Below are positions 35,601-46,800 of a stretch of 64,000 nucleotides of DNA, piece after piece. A program made the translations under genes and the position numbers. Within the stretch, counting starts at the first letter, position 1. Each line of letters starts with the position of its first letter. The notes under the pieces were generated by a model. It did not search any database. It was not told the DNA's origin and was given only the letters and a program-made list of their open reading frames with translations. Source of the stretch: Bidens hawaiensis (lineage: Eukaryota > Streptophyta > Magnoliopsida > Asterales > Asteraceae); contig JAIQDT010001733.1 in assembly GCA_021521415.1 (NCBI GenBank), forward strand, positions 1-64,000, written 5' to 3'.

Positions 35601-35810
35601 TTAGTGTTCAGGAAAGTATAAATGTAAAATCATCAGCTTCGATGTTCTTAAAAGAGAATCATTTCCATTAGAAGTGGCTCTTGGCCTTTTCTTTACAAAT
35701 TGGAATTGATTTACATGCAAACTGTGTAAATGAGCTCCCTTCCATGTTGGGATGGGAGCGCCATCGAGCCGATACGCACCTGGTTCGGGATCTCGTTCTT
35801 TACGCAGCAT
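35601..35810 (-). pseudogene. Remnant of the pol integrase C-terminus
   Basis: The minus strand encodes EPGAYRLDGAPIPTWKGAHL followed by a few residues and a stop. This resembles the end of Tat-type Ty3/gypsy polyproteins (GxYRL...DG...PRTWNxxHLRxYY). It starts within about 80 nt of the gag stop, so nearly the whole pol gene appears to have been lost in one internal deletion, leaving only its last codons. Confidence 0.65.
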
Positions 35811-35887
35811 GTAGTCTCAATGTTGAAGCTGGAATTTTTATTCGTTTTCCCCAGCTGGGGTTCTACACGCATCCGCCTGCTCAGCCT

Positions 35888-37342
35888 TTATTGCGCCACG
35901 AGGTGCGCGAGCGTCCCATCTCTGACAAATGCTTCGACCATGTCTTTTACATCTATGCATTCTTCAGTGTTGTGGCCCTTTGTCTTGTGAAAGTCACAGT
36001 ATTTGCTCCGATCAGCATCGTGACGATGTCGGATTATCGGAGGTTTTGGCCACGGGAGCTCTTCAGTGGCGAATATCTCAGTGACGCTTTTGGTGAGTGG
36101 CGTCCATCTGGAGTTTCGGTGCGGCTGTACATTATCCCTTCCGCCCACTCGATGTTGCAAGCCGGATGAGGTGTCAAAGTTTACCCTTGACTGCCAAATG
36201 CCTAGCTTTCGCTTTTTATTTAGTCTGGCGGTGAGGACGTTGTCTTCTCTCGTCTTCTGAGTGTAGAGGTTTGTGCTCTGTGGGAGATCTCTACCCAGTT
36301 GCTTCTCTGTTTCCGCATAGCGTTTTGCTGCTGTCATGATGCCATCCCATGTGGATGGCATGCCATCTTTACCCGTTAGGGTGCGGATGAGCTCTGGGTC
36401 ATGTGCGCCCTGGATGAAGGCAGCGCGAACAAGATCTTCGCTGATATTGCCCAAACTTAGCTTCTTTGAGTTGAAGCGAGTGATGAAGTTTGGCAGAGAT
36501 TTATCTTCCTCTCGTATGCATTTGAGGATTGTCCATTGCTCCTCGGTATACTTCCGTTGCTGGCTGAAGTGTTGGCTAAACTTCTGTTGGAAGTCTGCCC
36601 AGTCGTAGATGTGGTTGACCGGTAGACGATCAAACCAAGCTCTAGCAGCCCCCACCAGCGTCATTTGGAACATGTAACACCACGTGGGTTCCGTCCAATT
36701 GCTGACGGTTGCCCCCGCTATGAACCTGTTCAAATGATCGTCTGGATCAGATATACCGTCATATGTGCCTATGTTGGGCATTTGTTTGGCACTCTTTGGG
36801 GCGATTGCTTCAGCAATGTCCCTTGCAAATTTGGACGTTCCTGCATTTGCAACGTTTGGTCTGAACGTTTTAGAGAAGTCTCGTGGACTTCCACCTGTGC
36901 TTTTTGGTTTGAAGGCTTGTCCAAAATGCCTTTTCGGTTGGGATTCCGTTTCCTTACGCTTCCCTTTTGCCCTATGGCGAGGGTTCGCGTCGGAGTCGGA
37001 TTCCTCCGAGTCATCCTCCCAGTACTCGAATTCGTCGGCCTGTTGCACGGAACGCAAGCGTTCGTCCAACTCAGCCTGGAATTCCTTTTGTCGTGCCTCC
37101 GCCCATGCCTTAACTTCATCGAGAGTCTGGCGGGGGAGTCTTCGTTTCTCAAACTGGGTATCGGTGGATCCCAGTAGGCGATCATTTACTGCACTTGCCC
37201 CAGCTTTGGTAAGTGGGGTAGTGTTCGTAAAATTTACTTCACTTGCCCCGGCTTCGGTAGCCGGGGTAGTGTTCGTAAAAACTGTGTTGCCGGTATTCCC
37301 CCTAGTAGCTGGGGTTGTGGTTACCGGAATTTCTCTAACCAT
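35888..37342 (-). CDS. Gag of a Tat-type Ty3/gypsy element
   Basis: An uninterrupted 484-residue ORF starts about 65 nt after the 5' LTR. Residues 1-60 are Thr/Ala-rich with a short internal duplication (NTTPATEAGAS / NTTPLTKAGAS). A charged segment follows (EYWEDDSEESDSD). The retrotransposon gag core holds YDGISDPDDHLNRF, GAARAWFDRLP, and DWADFQQKFSQHF, and is followed by LPNFITRF. Near the C-terminus YCDFHKTKGHNTEEC is the zinc-knuckle-like motif typical of Tat gag. The stop at 35888 ends the protein without protease or reverse transcriptase. Gag should form the particle that packages element RNA. The intact frame suggests recent selection or recent origin. Confidence 0.9.
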   Translation of the reverse strand: MVREIPVTTTPATRGNTGNTVFTNTTPATEAGASEVNFTNTTPLTKAGASAVNDRLLGSTDTQFEKRRLPRQTLDEVKAWAEARQKEFQAELDERLRSVQQADEFEYWEDDSEESDSDANPRHRAKGKRKETESQPKRHFGQAFKPKSTGGSPRDFSKTFRPNVANAGTSKFARDIAEAIAPKSAKQMPNIGTYDGISDPDDHLNRFIAGATVSNWTEPTWCYMFQMTLVGAARAWFDRLPVNHIYDWADFQQKFSQHFSQQRKYTEEQWTILKCIREEDKSLPNFITRFNSKKLSLGNISEDLVRAAFIQGAHDPELIRTLTGKDGMPSTWDGIMTAAKRYAETEKQLGRDLPQSTNLYTQKTREDNVLTARLNKKRKLGIWQSRVNFDTSSGLQHRVGGRDNVQPHRNSRWTPLTKSVTEIFATEELPWPKPPIIRHRHDADRSKYCDFHKTKGHNTEECIDVKDMVEAFVRDGTLAHLVAQ

Positions 37343-37390
37343 CTTTGTAGAAGTTTGAAAAAACTGGAGAAAAATAAAGTTCTAGCTTTA

Positions 37391-37407
37391 TGCACGGATG
37401 GCGCCAA
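37391..37407 (-). promoter_or_regulatory. Primer-binding site
   Basis: Directly after the 5' LTR the minus strand reads TTGGCGCCATCCGTGCA. The TGGCGCCA start matches the 3' end of a tRNA, as in Tat/Athila-type elements. Which tRNA is used was not determined. Confidence 0.75.
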
Positions 37408-38385
37408 TGAAGAAACACTAACCGGACCCCGGACAGATTACTGGTAACCTGGGGGTTGGAGAGATGTTTCCCACGAGGGGTTAGACCCTTGGAAGATGGT
37501 TCTTCTGATAACCTGCAAAACAGACACCGTGAGCTCGTCACTGAGAAGGGGGGGGTTCCTCCTTGTGACCACCCTCCGGCGTGAGAATCAGACTAGATTG
37601 CTCTTTAAATATAAAGGTATATTAAGAGATTGCTAGAGCAGATATCAGGTATAATATGATAATGTCGTAAGATATGATAAGATGAGATGGTCATACCATT
37701 TGGGGTATTTATAGCCGAAGGTAGGTTTCCAAAGAGGTATGGCCGGCTGCAACAGTGTTCCTGTTCCACCAACAGTAGCCTACGCACGTGCCCTGCTGGT
37801 AGTTGGTGGGTAGGTAGCGGCTGATAGTGACCAGGCCTGCTGTATACTATTCCTGTTCCACCAACTGACGGCTACGCACGTGGTATGGCAGTAGTTGGTG
37901 AGTAGGCAGCGGCTAATAGTGATACAGTACAGGAGCATGCTGCTCGCCATACTGTATCAGTGAGCTGTCGTATCTCTGATCAGATCTTTCGCCCATACCT
38001 CGTCAGGTACAGTAAAAGATCCTTCAGTATACGGACTGGCTTATTTGGGCGGGAGTATTCCCCCTCCCGCCTCTGTGCGGGATTGCTCCCGGCTTGGCTC
38101 ATTCCTTCAGGTGACACTGAATGATCGAGAGCTAAGTGCCTTGTGCGTGTAGCCATGCTGCGCGGGTGGCCTTCCCTAATGGCTTGTATCCGAGGCTGCG
38201 GGGACAGGCGGAGTCCTTCACCATTGGGAGGCATTTCCTGCGGGACCAGCTTGCGTACTGCGCGTAAGGACGTCACGTCTCTGAGCATGGTTGGTCCTGC
38301 GGATCCAGTTGGTCTCTGTGCAGACGTCCCTGTTTAAGGTGAGTCTTGTGGGTCCAACTGGGCTCTGCTGGGACCTACCTCTTCA
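37408..38385 (-). repeat. 5' LTR (right copy), 978 bp
   Basis: Same ends as the left copy. It contains the minus-strand TATA box CTATAAATACC at 37704-37714. By eye it differs from the left copy at about seven bases and has a shorter G run (G8). Confidence 0.95.
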
Positions 38386-38390
38386 GTGCT
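38386..38390. other. Target site duplication GTGCT (right)
   Basis: Identical to 29036-29040. Confidence 0.95.
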
Positions 38391-38429
38391 ACAATGCTTA
38401 AAATTCTGTGAACTCAAAAAGGTCTGATA

Positions 38430-39135
38430 CTCTGATGCACGAGTACGACTTAGAGGTTAGGGTACCGGTCCGGAAGACGACATGGGGATAGAAACGCATT
38501 GGAAACGTTTCCTAAACGAACCCGTTAAATGGAGACGGTCAACAAACGATTTTGGGCCTTTGGGGACGGGTCCAAAACCGTTTCGGGGACGCTTTTGTAG
38601 TGAATAGCGAGGCGGAGCGGCCAAATAGCGTGTTTTGGCGAAGAATTCCGGCGCCAATGATACAGTTTCTACCGAAAAACCATTGAAGAAGAAGGAAGAA
38701 GAAAGGAGTGCGGATGTTGGAACATGTGTTAGTTTTTTTAGGGTTAAATAATTTTAGGCTTAACATTTAACCCTTATCATTTAACTTTTGCATAAAAAGT
38801 GTTAAATTAGGTTATGCATTTTAACATTTAACCCTCTCTATCTAGACTAGTTTATATTTGGTCCTTCAACTTATAATTTTACACATAAAATGTTTAAAAT
38901 TAACAATATATATAGATAAAAATTATATATTTATAATTAATTATCTATGTTTTATTGTAGTGTTTTTGAAGTTCATACTTTACATCAATATATATCTATT
39001 TTGGACTTTGTTTAATATATTTTAATTTTCTTGCCGTACCTTCGTCGTACGCCTATCTTGGATTTTTGAGTTTTGTCATTCCCCGTACCCGTATCGTCCC
39101 CGTACCCCGGTCCCGTGCCCGTTCTCGTGCTTCAT
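38430..39135. mobile_element. Probable Mutator-type MITE, 706 bp
   Basis: A 10-bp duplication AGGTCTGATA flanks it (38420-38429 and 39136-39145). Inside the ends, TGATGCACGAGTACG on the left pairs with TGAAGCACGAGAACG on the reverse-complemented right, 13 of 15 matching. The right half is rich in CCCGTACC words. No transposase. The exact terminal base is ambiguous by about 3 bp. Confidence 0.65.
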
Positions 39136-39161
39136 AGGTCTGATAACATCATTGGGGATGC

Positions 39162-39540
39162 TGTTGGGAAATCATTTCCAATTGGTCGATTGTGTGAACC
39201 AATGGTTCATTTCATTGTCATACTATGTCAATAATGTACTTTATAAAGCATAGCAAGGCAGTCCTATATGGTGTTCGCTTCTTTTATATGCTCGCTAGCA
39301 ACTCTAGTAAAACATCTTACGCCATATGATCACGACTAATAGATTAAGACCTGTAGCAAACAAGTACTTTAGAAGAATATCCAATAGACAATAATTGAGT
39401 TAAAAACACACAAGATAGAAGTATAGAGATTATATATTCAAGTTTGCTTGTGTTCACTCAAGACTAAAGAATAGACGAACATCAAAACTCGACATATTGA
39501 AACATTGGGGACCATATGGATCAGAACATCAAGAACCATA
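39162..39540. repeat. Dispersed repeat, possible Copia LTR fragment (copy 2)
   Basis: Homologous to 10680-11095. Begins TGTTGGGAAATCATTTCC. No second LTR or internal region follows. Confidence 0.6.
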
Positions 39541-41390
39541 GTTTGGAGGGGTAACATATCATGACACTTTGGTGGCATAGTTGTACATGGTATAGAATTT
39601 CTACAAAAGATGCTTTGATCTCATTTGCTGCATTGATTCTTATTGATAGTCTGTAAATGTTTAAACATATGTAGATAGACACAAGGAAAAAAGCAAACAC
39701 AAGCAAAAAAACCAGTTTCATATTGTTTTTATAAATCATGTCACATTTTTGTTAAATTTAACTTGTAGAGAACCTTTAACATGTACAAAGTTGTTGAGGG
39801 ACTTTAACAAGAAAAAACATAAAGTATGTTAGTTTTCATATGATATTTGCTCTTTTTACTAATATAGTCTAATATGTGTTGTAGGAATGGGTTCGGAATT
39901 ACTACTGAAAGATGAGTTGACGGAAATACTTGCACATGCTCCACGATTGTGGGATGTATAAATTTACGGTATACATAGTAGTATTCGGTTATTTATAAAC
40001 ATTTACCAGATTACTAACATATTTATAACTTATGAGGAACCCGACCAACATTCTCAACAATATGACGATAAGTCTATTGCTGGCTACTCACTAGATTTGA
40101 TCATGGGATATGACTTGTTTTCTTTCTCCGTGGACACCTCCAACTTGCTGGGACTGCTCACTGGTTTCGATACCACGATTAGGTACAGAACCGTCATTAC
40201 GCATAAAGATGATAAGTTATGCTTTTGTGAGTTTGACACAAATATAAAAGATCAGAACACAATATTGTTCAGGCTTGTGTGTTTAACACAAGTTTTTTAT
40301 TCAAACAAATTTTTGGGGTTTGTGTTGGGTTTGACTTGCCAACTCACCCTTATCTTGATGTTCTTGTTTGGAAAGTTGTTTGGGGATGCGATCTTTATGT
40401 CACATATGTTATAAAATGGGTTGGCAACTTGGCACTTGTGTAGAATTTTCCTAATGCAAATTCACGTTTGAGTTTATGTTGTTATATAATATGCTTATTT
40501 GTTTGAATCTTATAAAATTACCATTTATATAAACCATGCACATATAATAACACAATAAATATTATGATAAATTAAAAAATTGTGATTTTTTTTTATTTAA
40601 TTATGATAAATGTACATAAAGCTTTATCATGTTTTTCACTTGAATAAGCAATAGAACAATCACAGTCTATACTTTTTATCCAAAATGTTAAAAGCCCATT
40701 CTTTTCATTTGTCTCAAAAAAGATAAGGTAGTTATCTAACACTAAACCAAAGTTGAGGGATTAATGATTATAACACCACTAAGTGAGCTACAACACATTT
40801 TACACATGCGTCTATCTCTTTAGAGCATTTATAACAACAAACCTTCACAAATCACTACATCAACTTCCTATCATATTTCAATTTTTTCTTAAAAACCTTT
40901 ATTTTTTTCCACAACAACAAACCTACACCAACTCTATTAATAAAAAATATTGAATTGCATGTGTATATATACCCCCACACACACGGGTGTGTGTGTGTAT
41001 GAGAGAAATGGCCACATCAGCAGTCTGTTTCCAAGCAAACTTTGAAGACAAACTCCACCTCCGCAACAAGGAGGTTTCTGACCAAAAATCTGCCTCTTGC
41101 CATATGAATTTAGATCTTGGGCTTTGTAGCCTGATGTAAGTGCTTTTAAACCAACCATTACCACATGTCATCTGCCACCTAAGGAGGTGTGTCTAGGTCA
41201 TCCCTCACTTTTAATATCTTAAACCAACCATTACTCAATGGCATCTGCCACATAAGCGTATATTTTATGATTCATCCTTTAAGTTCCGTATATTCACCCT
41301 TCAGGCCCTTTGCTTCTTACACAAGTCATTTCAAAACCCTAATTTAATTAAAGTTAATCCGATCAATCTGGCAGAAGATCTTACGGTAAT
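39541..41390. other. Intergenic, one unassigned open stretch
   Basis: At 40097-40414 there is a 105-codon ORF (IMGYDLFSFSVDTSNLLGLL..., hydrophobic end), preceded in the same frame by readable codons from about 40020. At 39887 a short stretch reads MGSELLLKDELTEILAHAP. I do not recognise either. No splice structure links them convincingly, so no gene is called. A small GT repeat lies near 40978-41000. Confidence 0.3.
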
Positions 41391-41395
41391 CTTGT

Positions 41396-42338
41396 TGAAG
41401 AAACGTGGATCGACTCACTGGTAGACGATCTACTTTCCTCGGGTGTGATTATGCTATTTCACCGATGGTTCTCTGGGATCTGGGTTCTTCCACCTACAAA
41501 ATGAACAGCACCGTAAACTTACCCCTCAGAAAGGGACAGAGGGGTTCTCTTTGGGGTAACCCTCCGGTGTGAGAATAAGTGTTTGTAGGAGAAGATAATA
41601 ATATGAGAGTAAGGAAATTGGAGTGTATTGCTTAATATAGCTGAATACTGTGTAATTGGGTGTCCTTTCTCCTTGTGGAGTTGATGTGGTATTTATAGTG
41701 CTAGGGTTTCCAATGATTGGGCTCAGACCCAATTAGGGCCTTGTTGGCCTCCTCCAATTGCTTTGCGCCACGTGTCCTTGGGACACATGGTGCTTTTTCA
41801 TTGGTTATAATCACGTGGTAGCACATGGGTTTTGCTGAGTTGTCCACCTTTCATTGGCAGCTGTCAACATCAGCATATTCTTATTCCTTAAAAAGATACC
41901 TTCTGGAAGGTTGTCTGACGTGCACAATCAAGGTTGCCCTAATCCTGATTTGGATAAGGACGAGGTTGATTATGTGCATGTGTGATATGCGCCTATCCTG
42001 AGGATGCGCGAGGTCTTCTCTTTATTCTCACGCGCAGATGTTTCATGCGCAGATGTGATATGCACAAGCATGTGATATGCGCCACGCGCGGATGCGCCAC
42101 GCGCAGATGTGATATGCATGAGCATATGTGATGCGTGAGCATATGTGATGCCTGAGCATCTGTGATGCCTGAGCATGTGATGCATGAGCATGTGTGATAT
42201 GCGTGAGCATATGTGATATGCGCCATGCGCATAGGTTTTGGCTTTGTGCCTTCATAATGTCTTGATTTCAAGCCTCTTGTCTATATCTTGTGGGTTGACC
42301 CGCCTCACTCGGTGTTGAGGCGGGTACATACCTCTTCA
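41396..42338 (-). mobile_element. Solo LTR of a related Tat-type family, 943 bp
   Basis: It begins TGAAGAAACGTGG and ends TACCTCTTCA, with a perfect target duplication CTTGT (41391-41395 and 42339-42343). The ends, the CCTCCGGTGTGAGAAT block, and the minus-strand TATA box CTATAAATACC (41688-41698) match the organisation of the LTRs at 29041 and 37408, but most of the sequence has diverged. No internal region is present, so it arose by LTR-LTR recombination. Confidence 0.88.
42030..42235. repeat. GCATATGTGAT-type minisatellite in the solo LTR
   Basis: Short degenerate units GAGCATATGTGATGC and GATATGCGCCACGCGC repeat many times. The Met/His-rich ORFs here are repeat artefacts. Confidence 0.8.
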
Positions 42339-42599
42339 CTTGTAACCTAAACTTATTAGATTGGATTAACTGTTAATTGTTGGTTTGTTGCTTAATTAGA
42401 GTGGATTATGATGCAATTAAGTTCTAAATATACGTTTAACTGTTATGGATTCAGGTGCAATGGATGCTCCAATCATTCCGGTAAATTAGGGATTTGTTGA
42501 TTGTATATCTCGAACCTGTTATTCTTTGACTGGATATTCACTTGCTATGATGCTATAATTCAAATCTGTTACATCAATTGATAGATTCTGCATCAAATT

Positions 42600-43140
42600 C
42601 GGGGGTCTAAACAAGACGAGAGTCGCTCCTGAGGTTAAACGAGCTCGATCTGAGCAATCTCGATCTTGTTTAGATCTCATTTCTAAAGATCGAGCTCGGC
42701 TTGTGAGTAGCTTTTTGAAGATCGAGCTCGACTCAGTTATTACTCATTAATTACTTTCTAAAATTTATACTTAATATATTTTTATTATAACTTTTATAAA
42801 TAACATAATGCATATTATTTTCTTACTTGTATTATAATATTATATATAATAATTATTTTGTAAAAATTTATATTTAAAATATTAAATAAAAAATAGATAA
42901 ACAATAGCCTCGTTGAGGCTCACAGGCCGAATCGAGCTCGATAAGGGACGCTCCGTCTTATGCTAAGGCCCGGGCCCATTTATTAAACAAACTTATTTTT
43001 AAGCTTGAGCTCATTTAAGATCGGATTGATTCAAGTTTTTACCCAGCCGATCTCGATCTTGGAGTCTGAAACGAGCCAAGCTCGAGGTTGAGCTACTCAT
43101 AGGCTGAACTCGAAATTTAGACTTGAGTTTGATGACCAGG
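42600..43140. repeat. GAGCTCG-rich dispersed element
   Basis: Both ends are rich in CGAGCTCG and GATCGAGCTC words ('gagctcgatctgagc' near 42640, 'gagccaagctcgaggttgag' near 43080), with an AT-rich centre. It is the same sort of element as at 47050-48150 and 53995-54270. No target duplication was identified. Confidence 0.5.
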
Positions 43141-43836
43141 ACCTCTTAAGACTACGCTGGTTTAACTTAAAAGTAAAAAATATCTCACCACATCATTGTC
43201 ACACAAGCATGGGGTTCTTGTTAACTTTTCACTCAAAAACATGTAATACTTTAACTGAAAAACAATTATTATTTAATCATTTTTTAAACAAAAATGCGTG
43301 TGAGGTAATTTGATTGACTGGAAAAGACTTGGGCCCACACCTTTTACCCATCCGCCAGTTACCGGGTTAGCATAGGTCAGCGCCAATGACTTCTATTTTC
43401 TTTTGTTTTGTAAACCATGTTAACACGGGATGGGTTGAGTCATGTCACTCGTGTTAACATGTTTATGAACAGGTCTATGTCCACGAGTGAGTAATTGCAT
43501 AGTTAATCACGTCTTGTTTATGTTTGATACTTGTATTAATCATGTCAGGCCTACCCAAACACCCCTACAGGAGTACAGGCTACATCTCTTTCCTTTCAGT
43601 TATATCCCAAAACAAACATTAAAATCATAATGATTAAAATTGTGACAACTTTATAGTCTATACGACCGGACTTCAAACCACGGTTAGTAGAAACCAATAT
43701 ACATCACCAACATTTTTAAACAATCAAAAGGTAGAACAAGCAGATAATTTTGTGACGTAACATTAAAACCATGATTAAGAGCTTCGATTTATACGAAAAA
43801 TATCACCACTTTCTATTTAACTTTTGAATTTTCCGA
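43141..43836. other. Intergenic, 3' flank of the kinase gene
   Basis: It includes 'gttaacacgggatgggttgagt' dispersed-repeat sequence (43410-43560). From 43733 on it is homologous to 12576-12670, so the duplication that made the kinase pseudogene began in this flank. Confidence 0.5.
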
Positions 43837-46800
43837 TTACAAAGGGTAGCCGTATCGTCTAATATCTCCCGTAAAGAAAGGATGCCTTAAAGCTTCCCGA
43901 GCTTTGAGCCGTTCTGATGGCTCGAACCGCAACAACCCCTGCAACAGGTCAATCAATGCCCCAGCCGAGTGGTCCACATGCTGCATTACCAAGTTCTGCA
44001 TTCACAACACAAAAACAAAAGGCAACTATTGTCTTAATATATTAAATGTGATATCCAGTATCAATGTGTAAAAATGCCTTTTAAACAAACACGAGCGCGC
44101 GCGCACACACTTATTTATACCTGCAGGCGTGGAAGTTTCCAAACCGCCCTCATACTTTCTCTTGAAGTTGCACCCTCGGGCCAATCTAACCGTGCACCCC
44201 TTCTAAAATATTTTTCAGATCGCCGGCTGACAAAACATTGGGTATAATATTACATATAAAAATAATCTAAACTATTGAAGGAGATCGTATACACTAAAAA
44301 TGGACTTTGAATTGACCTCTTCCAAGGTGTGTAAACGAACAGAATGTTCAGTTAACCGTTAATGAACCGCTCGGCAGGAAGTTCGTGTATTTAATAAAAC
44401 GAACGAACATGAACGGCCTTTTTGTTCATTTAGTTAAAACGACGAACATGAAGCGTGTCTTGTTCGTTCGTTTACGTTCATTAATGTAATCATTAAAACT
44501 TTTAGGCCCATTGCAATTTGGTCTACTTTTATTAACTTTTTTAGGCCCAACACATTGTTCACGTTAACTTCTAATTGGTTTTTATCTCAGTTATGTTCAT
44601 TCATCTATTTTCAGCTATGTTATGAACCGTTCGTTCGTTTATGTTCATGAACCGTTCGTTCATGCTGTAAATGAAAGATCATAGAAGAGCACAAACACAT
44701 TAATTCTCTTAACGAGCGAACACAAACAAGAAAACCATATTCGTTTGATTGTTCATGTTTGTTCGGTTAGTTTACAATCCTACGGCTTCAACCCATTTGA
44801 GATAACCCCAGCCCCAAATAAAACCGTTTGTAGGTAAACAGGTCGAATTTGCCACCTCTAAAACCAATGTAATAATAATAATAATAATATCTTACTCGGC
44901 TCTCATGATCATATGTTGCGGAAGCGGCCCTAAAACTCTCTCCATCATGGCAAGATGTTCCAAATTCTCATGAGTTTGAAACAAAGCCTCGCCCTATTTG
45001 AAAAAAAAGAGTTAGTATATTTTTCATTTATATATTTGCATAATAATCTAAAGAAAATAGAATACTTACACAGCAAAGTTCAACGAGTATGCAACCTACA
45101 CTCCACAAATCACATGGATAATTCCAGCCAAGTCCTACATGCAACAAAAAATGTAACTCAAATGACAAAAAACGATATTACTTACAAGGTCGCATGATAA
45201 TATAGTAGACGCCACTCACCCAATATAACCTCTGGGGCCCGGTAATGACGTGTTGATACAACATAGCTGTGATCCTGGTGTTCAAATGTAGTACTCCCAA
45301 AATCAATTAGCTTAATAGCACTTGTTTTTGGCAAATTCTTAAAGCAAGAACCTTCCTTTCCAGATCTTGAAAAAAACTGTATTACAAAAACATTATAATT
45401 GCACGTTAATTTGTTTCAACTATATACTTGTAGTTTATAAAAACTTAAAAAAAACAATCTTATTTGACTCTTACATTAACTTAACTATTGAAAACTTAAT
45501 AAAGAACAATCTAAACATATAGACCATGTTCGATATCGCAATAATGAGATTGTTATAATGAATATGCTAAAAGAAAATTTTGGGTGATAAATAGTGCTAC
45601 AACAAAAAGAAAAGTCACACCCTTTTTGTTATTTTGGTGGATACAATGGAGACGGTACAAGTAACTAAAGGATAAAATAGTAAATGTAATTAGTAGGTAA
45701 AACTCAAATCTTTTTAGACGGTTACATACCTTATAATCTGGCACCTTGACATACTCGGATGAAACCAAAAGAATATTTTCTGGTTTTAAATCGGTATGTA
45801 TAAGGCGTAAATCATGCATAACTGCAAGAAAAACAAACAGAAGAAAAAATGATGACATTAGTGGTACACGAAAAGATAATCGAAAAAAAATAATAAAAGG
45901 TAATATGACTAATAATAACATTTCATCATAAAGACACGTTTTGCATGTATAAATATAAAAGGAAATAGCAGAAAACAAAAAATGGTACAAGGTTTTGCAC
46001 ACACATGCAACAGACTCCAAAAGTTGTCTTCCAAACTCACGAACAAGATCAATGGGAAACGAACGGTAGTTGTTTTTGCGCAGAAAATCATATAAACTTG
46101 GACCGAGCTTCTCAAAAACCTGTGACGATGACGGGGCGTCACTGTCATTGCTAAATTAATAATATCTCAAAACATATACCAGAAAACACTTACAATACAA
46201 ATATGATTACGATAGTCAAACCAATTCCGTATTTGCACACAACTGCAAACATAAAGTTACAAAACCTCTTACACCACAATCACCCTAACTTCTACAACCA
46301 ACAATTTTTAAAAAAAAAACATAAAGCAAATAAACGCATACCGTGAGCCACCAATATCATGTCTGGCAAGCTTCTGTAAAACATCAATTTCAATCATGGC
46401 AGCTTCACGATACTTGTTTATTGATCGAACGATTTTAATTGCCACAGGCTCTTTCTTTTCATTATCCAAACACTCCAAAACTTGCCCAAAAGTACCTACA
46501 ATTGATTCCAAAAAAGAAAAAAGTTAGCTAAAACTTATAAATAAAGATGGAAGAAATAAAAGAAAAAAGATGGCTAACCTTCACCCATTTTGCTTAATAT
46601 CCTGTCTGCCATTGAGAAACAAAGCATCATTAACACATCCAAAGTCTTTAATTCAAAAAATATAAAAAATATTACATCGAGGAGTTATATTTTCTCCTAC
46701 TGCAAACATATAGTGGCCATCTTTATCATCTGGTCTCCATGGAGGTGAACCATTATGAGGCATCCCTTTGTAATATATTGAAGAGTAAGAAAACATAGGG

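Larger units (their letters stand above)
29041..38385 (-). mobile_element. Complete Ty3/gypsy Tat-type LTR retrotransposon lacking pol, 9.35 kb
   Basis: Two LTRs (29041-30022 and 37408-38385) begin TGAAGAAACAC and end ACCTACCTCTTCA. A perfect 5-bp target duplication GTGCT lies at 29036-29040 and 38386-38390. The gag ORF, primer-binding site and LTR TATA boxes all show that the element reads on the minus strand, so the right LTR is the 5' LTR. In transcription order it holds PBS, gag, an integrase-tail remnant, tandem array, an antisense five-exon gene, a second tandem array, PPT and 3' LTR. Protease, reverse transcriptase, RNase H and most of integrase are missing. It must depend on pol from another element. 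By eye the LTRs differ at about seven bases plus a G-run length, which suggests recent insertion. Confidence 0.93.

Noticed and set aside
35681..37358. Several 60-200 codon plus-strand ORFs across the gag region
   Set aside because: They are antisense shadows of the gag ORF, without recognisable domains.
40097..40414. 105-codon ORF as a gene
   Set aside because: No family recognised and no convincing splice partners; left as an unassigned open stretch.
41970..42271. Met/His-rich ORFs on the minus strand
   Set aside because: Generated by the GCATATGTGAT minisatellite in the solo LTR.
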